Source: Actinomyces sp. B33
GTDB lineage: Bacteria; Actinomycetota; Actinomycetes; Actinomycetales; Actinomycetaceae
Direction: 5' to 3'
Assembly: GCF_028437565.1 (NCBI RefSeq)
Contig: NZ_JAMRYR010000005.1
Coordinates: 62,001-126,000 of the forward strand
Length of the DNA: 64,000 nt
In this document: piece after piece, positions 59,076 to 64,000 of the stretch
How positions within the stretch are numbered: the first letter of the stretch is position 1
Layout: every line of letters begins with the position of its first letter
The notes under the pieces: generated by a model
What the model was told of the DNA's origin: nothing
Databases searched by the model: none
Seen by the model: only the letters and a program-made list of their open reading frames with translations
Position numbers and translations under genes: made by a program

Positions 59076-60251
59076 ATGTCCACTGCACGAAGCGCCGCCC
59101 ACGGCCAGACCGAGCCCCTCGAGGCGGCGGGAGCGGAACCGGCCTCCGGGCGCCTGCGCCTCGTCGACCTGACGAAGACCTTCGGCGATGCGACCGCGCC
59201 CGTCACCGCCGTCGACCACATCGACCTCGACATCCTCCCGGGCGAGTTCATCACGCTGCTGGGACCGTCGGGCTGCGGGAAGACGACGACCCTGCGGATG
59301 ATCGCCGGATTCGAGGACGCCACCTCGGGCCGGGTGCTGCTCGACGGGGAGAACATGGTGAGCATCCCGCCGAACAAGCGGCCCATGTCGATGGTCTTCC
59401 AGTCGTACGCGCTCTTCCCGCACTTGTCGGTGCGCGACAACGTCGCCTACGGCCTCAAGCTCCAGCGCATGGGAGAGCCCGAACTGACCGAGGCGGTCGA
59501 CGTGGCGCTCGCGGCGATGAACCTCACCGCCATGGCGGACCGGGCCCCGTCGCAGCTGTCCGGCGGCCAGCAGCAGCGCGTCGCCCTCGCGCGCGCCATG
59601 GTCGTGCGCCCCAAGGTGCTCCTCTTCGACGAGCCCCTGTCGAATCTCGATGCGAAGCTGCGCGTGAGGATGCGCATCGAGATCCGCCGGATGCAAAAAC
59701 GCCTGGGGATCTCCTCCGTGTACGTCACGCACGACCAGTCAGAGGCGATGGCGATGTCGGATCGGATCGTCGTCATGAACTCCGGGAGGATCGAGCAGGT
59801 GGCGACGCCCGCTGAGATCTACCTCCACCCGGCGTCGGTCTTCGTCGCCGACTTCGTGGGCCGCGCGAACTTCCTCACGGCGAGGGCCCTTGAGGAGGTC
59901 GAGCCCGGCAGATTCCTCGTCACCGCCTTGGGCCAGACGTTGACGGTGCGCGCCCAGGAGAAGGCGACTCGGGCCGTCGCCGATGGCGGCGAGGTCGTCC
60001 TCATGGTGCGACCCGAGTCGGTGCGGCTCGAGCCGGTCGCGGAGCGGCCGAAGGCGATCACCGGTTCGCTCGGGCAGGTCGTCACCAGCGTCTTCTACGG
60101 GGAGACCGTCGAATACGAGATCGAAACGGAGAGCAATTCGATCGTGTGCGTCCAGTCCGATCCGACGAGCGCCTCGCTGCTCGAGGAAGGGGATGTCGTC
60201 CGCGTGGCGATCGAGGAGGAGAAGGCCTGGCTCCTCGAATCGGGGGAGTGA
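59076..60251 (+). CDS. ABC transporter ATPase (FbpC/PotA type)
   Basis: A 391-residue ATPase. Walker A LLGPSGCGKTT, VFQSYALFPHLSVRDNVAYGL, signature LSGGQQQRVALARA, Walker B VLLFDEPLSNLD, and switch THDQSEAM are intact. The C-terminal ~110 residues form a TOBE-type regulatory domain (MVRPESVRLEP...). ATG 59076 follows AAGGAGA, 26 nt after the permease stop. A strong terminator ends the operon. Confidence 0.94.
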   Translation: MSTARSAAHGQTEPLEAAGAEPASGRLRLVDLTKTFGDATAPVTAVDHIDLDILPGEFITLLGPSGCGKTTTLRMIAGFEDATSGRVLLDGENMVSIPPNKRPMSMVFQSYALFPHLSVRDNVAYGLKLQRMGEPELTEAVDVALAAMNLTAMADRAPSQLSGGQQQRVALARAMVVRPKVLLFDEPLSNLDAKLRVRMRIEIRRMQKRLGISSVYVTHDQSEAMAMSDRIVVMNSGRIEQVATPAEIYLHPASVFVADFVGRANFLTARALEEVEPGRFLVTALGQTLTVRAQEKATRAVADGGEVVLMVRPESVRLEPVAERPKAITGSLGQVVTSVFYGETVEYEIETESNSIVCVQSDPTSASLLEEGDVVRVAIEEEKAWLLESGE

Positions 60252-60253
60252 CG

Positions 60254-60300
60254 AAACGGCCGGGCCCGACGATACGAGAAGTCGTCGGGCCCGGCCGTTT
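60254..60300. terminator. Strong bidirectional terminator
   Basis: A perfect 19-bp stem (60254-60272 and 60282-60300) with a 9-nt loop, beginning AAACGGC and ending GGCCGTTT followed by GTTTC. It serves the transporter operon and the convergent surface-protein gene. Confidence 0.85.
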
Positions 60301-60310
60301 GTTTCATCGT

Positions 60311-61801
60311 CTATCGGCGAGAACGGCGCGTCCGCGGCAGGAGGGCGCCTCCCGCGGCCAGGAGGGCTGCCCCTGCGAGGGCGGTGAGGGCGGAGGAGCC
60401 GGTAGCGGCCAGCGCCGACGGGTTCTTCCCGCGTGAGCCCTTGTGGGCGGTCTGGGGCGTGCGCCCCTGGGACGCGTCCGCGGGAGTGTCGGGGGAGGGC
60501 TGGGGCGAGGGGGCCTCGGGCTGGTCGGGCACGGGGGCGATCGGTTGGGAGCCGCCGGTCTGGGGGTCGTCAGCGGGTGCCGCGGCGGTGGGGAACCTCA
60601 TCCGCGCCCACACGAGCCGGTGGTCGGACGTGGGGAAGGGGTGGACGCCGGTCAGGCGGAAGAGGGGGTCCTCGCGAGTGGGCCAGAAGACGCGCGCCTC
60701 GTTGACCTGGGTGCCGGCGTTGGGCAGGACGTAGTCGATGCGCAGATTCCCGGGACGCGGGTCGTCGCCGAAGTCACCGGTGTCGTATATCGGGTCGGTG
60801 AGGTGCTGGGCGTTCGCCCCGCCCTGGAGTCGGGCCTCGATAGGGCCGGCCTTGGAGACGGGCAGGGTGTCGACGACTCGGGGGCTGGTCAGCAGCTGGT
60901 CGATGGCACCCGGGTAGGAGTCGCCGTCGAGGGGGTCGGAGTTGTAGTCGCCGAGGATGACGAAGTTCGCGTCGACGGGCAGGCCGCCGACGACCCCGGC
61001 GTCGTCGTAGAGGTAGTCGGCGCGGTCGGCGATGTAGTCGGCCCACAGGCGGATCTCGTCGAAGTTGCGCTTCTTGTTGCGCTGCTCGGGGCCGTCGAAG
61101 GAGGGCGGGGTCGGGTGGGCGGCGAGGACGTGGACGGTGGTGCCGTCGACGTCGATCGGCAGGTCGGCGTGGGTCTTCGAGGACAGGGGGAAGGCGGCGA
61201 GGGCGTCGTCGCCGTACCAGCTGGTGCCGTCCTCCTTGGTCGGCAGGAGGGCGCCGGGCATGTCCTTCCAGAGGAAGTTCTGGAAGGTGCGGATCTCATC
61301 GGTCTTGATCGGGTACTTCGAGTAGACGACGAAGCCGTACTGGCCGGGGAAGGCGCCGAATCCCCAGCCGTCATCGGGCAGTGCGATCTTCCCGTCGCCG
61401 TTGAGGTCGAATCCGCTGAGGCTGCCGGTGTTGACTGGCCCGGCCCATGCGTAGGGGTAGACCACCGGGTCGGCGCCGTTATGGCCGACTTCGAGATAGT
61501 TCGTGCGGAAGAGATCGACGGCCCGGCCCTGGGGGTCGTAGTCGAACTCGTTGATGAGGATGATGTCGGGGGAGACTCGTTGGATCGTCTCGGCGGCGTT
61601 GGCGGCCTGCTCGTTGTCGGGGGCGGCGAGGTCGGCGAGGAGCTGTCCCTCGGCGGTGCGGTTGAGGCTGGCGTTGAAGGTGGCGATGGTCAGGGCGTCG
61701 GTCGTCGGCGGCGCGGCGGCGTGCGCGGGGGCGGGGGAGGCGGCGATGAGGCCGCAGGCCAGGGGCAGGCATGCGGCGGCCGCGAGCGGGTGCTTCATCA
61801 T
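60311..61801 (-). CDS. LAATG-anchored endonuclease/exonuclease/phosphatase-fold surface protein
   Basis: A 496-residue exported protein. The signal peptide (MMKHPLAAAACLPLACGLIAASPAPAHA) is followed by an EEP catalytic domain: ATFNASLNR, INEFDYD, VLAAHPTPPSFDGPEQRNKKRNFDEIRLWADYI, VILGDYNSDPLDGDSYPGAI, RIDYVLPN and SDHRLVWARM. An EF-hand-like loop DLNGDGKIALPDD (near residues 132-144) could bind calcium. A proline-rich stalk leads to a sorting signal: LAATG, a hydrophobic helix and RTRRSRR, matching class E sortase targets. Substrate could be nucleic acid or a phosphoester such as phytate. GAGGAG precedes the tandem ATG. Confidence 0.88.
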   Translation of the reverse strand: MMKHPLAAAACLPLACGLIAASPAPAHAAAPPTTDALTIATFNASLNRTAEGQLLADLAAPDNEQAANAAETIQRVSPDIILINEFDYDPQGRAVDLFRTNYLEVGHNGADPVVYPYAWAGPVNTGSLSGFDLNGDGKIALPDDGWGFGAFPGQYGFVVYSKYPIKTDEIRTFQNFLWKDMPGALLPTKEDGTSWYGDDALAAFPLSSKTHADLPIDVDGTTVHVLAAHPTPPSFDGPEQRNKKRNFDEIRLWADYIADRADYLYDDAGVVGGLPVDANFVILGDYNSDPLDGDSYPGAIDQLLTSPRVVDTLPVSKAGPIEARLQGGANAQHLTDPIYDTGDFGDDPRPGNLRIDYVLPNAGTQVNEARVFWPTREDPLFRLTGVHPFPTSDHRLVWARMRFPTAAAPADDPQTGGSQPIAPVPDQPEAPSPQPSPDTPADASQGRTPQTAHKGSRGKNPSALAATGSSALTALAGAALLAAGGALLPRTRRSRR

Positions 61802-61975
61802 TGAATCTCCTCGGCTCTAGATGTCGGTGGTGGCACGGATGGTAGAGCATTGACACGAGGCCGAGTCAAGGCCGGGTGAGACCGGCCTGGGCGCCGGACG
61901 CTGATCTGGGGGCGGTCGGTTGGGCAGGCGAGGCGTTGGGCCGCTGCCGCCTCCCGGCGGCCCCGGTCGGACTTT

Positions 61976-62052
61976 GTGCACGGGGATGCTATTCGACGCA
62001 GTTTTGGGAGTCCGGAGGGCCACGAACGTCGTCGAATAGCATCCCCGTGCAC
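61976..62052. repeat. 77-nt inverted repeat with 23-bp perfect arms
   Basis: Left arm 61976-61998 (begins GTGCACGGGGATGC, ends ATTCGACG) and right arm 62030-62052 are exact reverse complements, separated by 31 nt. The element lies in the 272-nt gap before prfB. It resembles a REP/MITE-like palindromic element or a large hairpin; no transposase or target duplication was found. Confidence 0.7.
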
Positions 62053-62061
62053 ACAAGCGGC

Positions 62062-62067
62062 TACGCT
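62062..62067 (+). promoter_or_regulatory. Probable -10 of a leaderless prfB transcript
   Basis: TACGCT followed by 6 nt and the GTG of prfB, with no ribosome-binding site; 10 nt after the inverted repeat. Confidence 0.5.
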
Positions 62068-62073
62068 GACCCC

Positions 62074-63198
62074 GTGGCCACCGAATTCCCCGAAGAGATC
62101 CAGTCCCTGCGCACGACGATGGACAACGTCGTGGCGGTCGTCCAGCCCGACAGGCTCCGCGCCCAGATCGCCGAGCTCTCCGAGCGGGCAGCCGCCCCGG
62201 ACCTGTGGGACGACCCCGCCCGTGCCCAGGAGGTCACCTCCGCCCTCAGCCACCGCCAGAGCGACCTCGACCGCGTGACCCGAATGGTCGAGCGCATCGA
62301 CGACCTCGAGGCGATGGTCGAGATGGCCGGCGAGGACCCCGACGAGGCCGCCGAGATCCTCGCCGAGGCCGAGGTCGATCTCGCCGTCCTCAAGAAGGAC
62401 ATCTCCGACCTCGAGATCCGCACCCTCCTCGACGGGGAGTACGACGAGCGCAACGCCGTCGTCACCATCCGATCGGGCGCCGGCGGCGTCGACGCCGCGG
62501 ACTTCGCCGAGATCCTCCTGCGCATGTACCTGCGCTGGGCCGAACGCCACGGCTACCCGACGAAGGTCATGGACACCTCCTACGCCGAGGAGGCGGGCCT
62601 GAAGTCCGCGACCTTCGAGGTCCAGGCCCCCTACGCCTACGGCACCCTGTCCGTCGAGGCCGGCACCCACCGGCTCGTGCGCATCAGCCCCTTCGACAAC
62701 CAGGGGCGGCGCCAGACCTCCTTCGCGGCCGTCGAGGTCATCCCCCTCATCGAGTCGACCGACCACATCGAGATCCCCGAATCCGAGCTCAAAGTCGACG
62801 TGTTCCGCTCCTCGGGCCCCGGCGGCCAGTCCGTCAACACGACCGATTCCGCGGTGCGCATGACCCACATCCCCACCGGCATCGTCGTGTCGATGCAGGA
62901 CGAGAAGTCCCAGATCCAGAACCGGGCCGCGGCCCTGCGCGTCCTCCAGTCGCGACTCCTCGTCCTGCGCCACGAGGAGGAGCAGGCGAAGAAGAAGGAG
63001 CTCGCCGGCGACGTCAAGGCCTCATGGGGCGATCAGATGCGCTCCTACGTCCTCCAGCCCTATCAGATGGTCAAGGACCTGCGCACCGAGTTCGAGTCCG
63101 GCAGCCCCCAGAACGTCTTCGACGGCGACATCGACGGCTTCATCAACGCCGGCATCCGCTGGCGCAAGAACGAGCAGAACGCCGCCGCCGACCGGTGA
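62074..63198 (+). CDS. prfB: Peptide chain release factor 2
   Basis: RF2 terminates translation at UGA and UAA. The 374-residue protein has the class I layout: N-terminal helical domain, the codon-recognition SPF motif (205-207) in [12 protein letters not shown], and GGQ (250-252) in [19 protein letters not shown]. The reading frame is uninterrupted, so the autoregulatory +1 frameshift known from E. coli prfB is absent. GTG 62074 is supported by a leaderless-type -10. The order prfB-ftsE is conserved in actinobacteria. Confidence 0.97.
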   Translation: MATEFPEEIQSLRTTMDNVVAVVQPDRLRAQIAELSERAAAPDLWDDPARAQEVTSALSHRQSDLDRVTRMVERIDDLEAMVEMAGEDPDEAAEILAEAEVDLAVLKKDISDLEIRTLLDGEYDERNAVVTIRSGAGGVDAADFAEILLRMYLRWAERHGYPTKVMDTSYAEEAGLKSATFEVQAPYAYGTLSVEAGTHRLVRISPFDNQGRRQTSFAAVEVIPLIESTDHIEIPESELKVDVFRSSGPGGQSVNTTDSAVRMTHIPTGIVVSMQDEKSQIQNRAAALRVLQSRLLVLRHEEEQAKKKELAGDVKASWGDQMRSYVLQPYQMVKDLRTEFESGSPQNVFDGDIDGFINAGIRWRKNEQNAAADR

Positions 63199-63275
63199 GC
63201 CCCGCGCCCGCGCCGAAGAGCCCCGACATGCGCGGGCCGGGCGTGTCACTGGGAGGCGCGGGGGAATCGCGCGCC

Positions 63276-63281
63276 TAGTCT
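63276..63281 (+). promoter_or_regulatory. Probable -10 of ftsE
   Basis: TAGTCT lies 34 nt before the ftsE ATG, in the 117-nt gap after prfB. Confidence 0.45.
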
Positions 63282-63315
63282 GATCGGTGACCACGACCCC
63301 GATCTGGACGGCCCC

Positions 63316-64000
<685 letters not shown>

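Noticed and set aside
62074-62200. Programmed +1 frameshift in prfB
   Set aside because: The reading frame is continuous from the N-terminus with no internal early UGA.

Overview
The window is a high-GC actinobacterial chromosome segment, most likely from the Actinomycetaceae (Actinomyces/Schaalia-like). The inference rests on strong G/C third-codon bias, many GTG starts, apparent leaderless transcripts (TAnnnT about 6 nt before the start codon), and conserved actinobacterial neighbourhoods: tatD-rpf-rsmA-ispE-ABC-F, tRNA-Gln-glmU-prs-rplY, mrp-DUF1003-MgtE_N/CBS-stress protein, DUF3107-adnA-adnB and prfB-ftsE. The exact genus is an inference. No rRNA, insertion sequence or prophage was seen.

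Layout. 1-6.8 kb (+): the 3' end of tatD, two tandem paralogous cell-wall hydrolases (an Rpf and an APF-like lytic enzyme on the same DUF348/G5 scaffold), then rsmA, ispE and an ABC-F ATPase in overlapping order. 7-8.7 kb: a two-domain DUF1540 protein, MarR and TetR regulators. 8.8-11.4 kb (+): tRNA-Gln, a C-terminally short GlmU, prs, rplY. 11.5-14.8 kb (+): an orphan BMP-type lipoprotein overlapping a C39-like peptidase, a LOG-family protein, DUF3117. 14.8-18.7 kb (-): O-methyltransferase, Mrp, DUF1003 and an MgtE_N/CBS protein, with a divergent stress protein. 19.6-23.1 kb (+): a cassette resembling a MacAB/FtsX exporter, with a frameshifted lipoprotein, a peptidoglycan-binding adaptor, half an ABC ATPase, a permease and a small membrane protein; it looks partly decayed. 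23.1-31 kb: a Xaa-Pro peptidase, PHP phosphoesterase, MarC protein, glycogen phosphorylase, and a GntR(YtrA)-ABC operon. 31-39.5 kb (-): a DEAD-box helicase and a probable aldonate/tetronate catabolic cluster (GntR, OtnK-like kinase, LtnD-like dehydrogenase, SMP-30 lactonase, membrane-fused alpha/beta hydrolase), with a degenerate CRISPR-like array between regulator and kinase.

39.5-48.2 kb: a ferritin-like protein, DUF3107, the AdnAB resection helicase-nuclease, and an APH-fold protein lacking expected catalytic residues. 48.3-52.9 kb (+): a Tad pilus cluster (TadA, TadB, TadC, a small pilin-like peptide, two TadE-like proteins, a TadG-like protein) without TadZ or a prepilin peptidase in the window. 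53-54.4 kb: glutamate dehydrogenase with an AT-rich leader. 54.5-60.3 kb (+): a histidine kinase and OmpR-type regulator followed by an AfuABC/FbpABC-type transporter; 10-bp-spaced repeats between regulator and transporter look like the regulator's operator, and the binding protein lacks the ferric-binding tyrosine pair, so sugar phosphate is a candidate substrate. 60.3-64 kb: a LAATG-anchored exonuclease/phosphatase-fold surface protein (-), a 23-bp-arm inverted repeat, prfB, and ftsE running off the window end.
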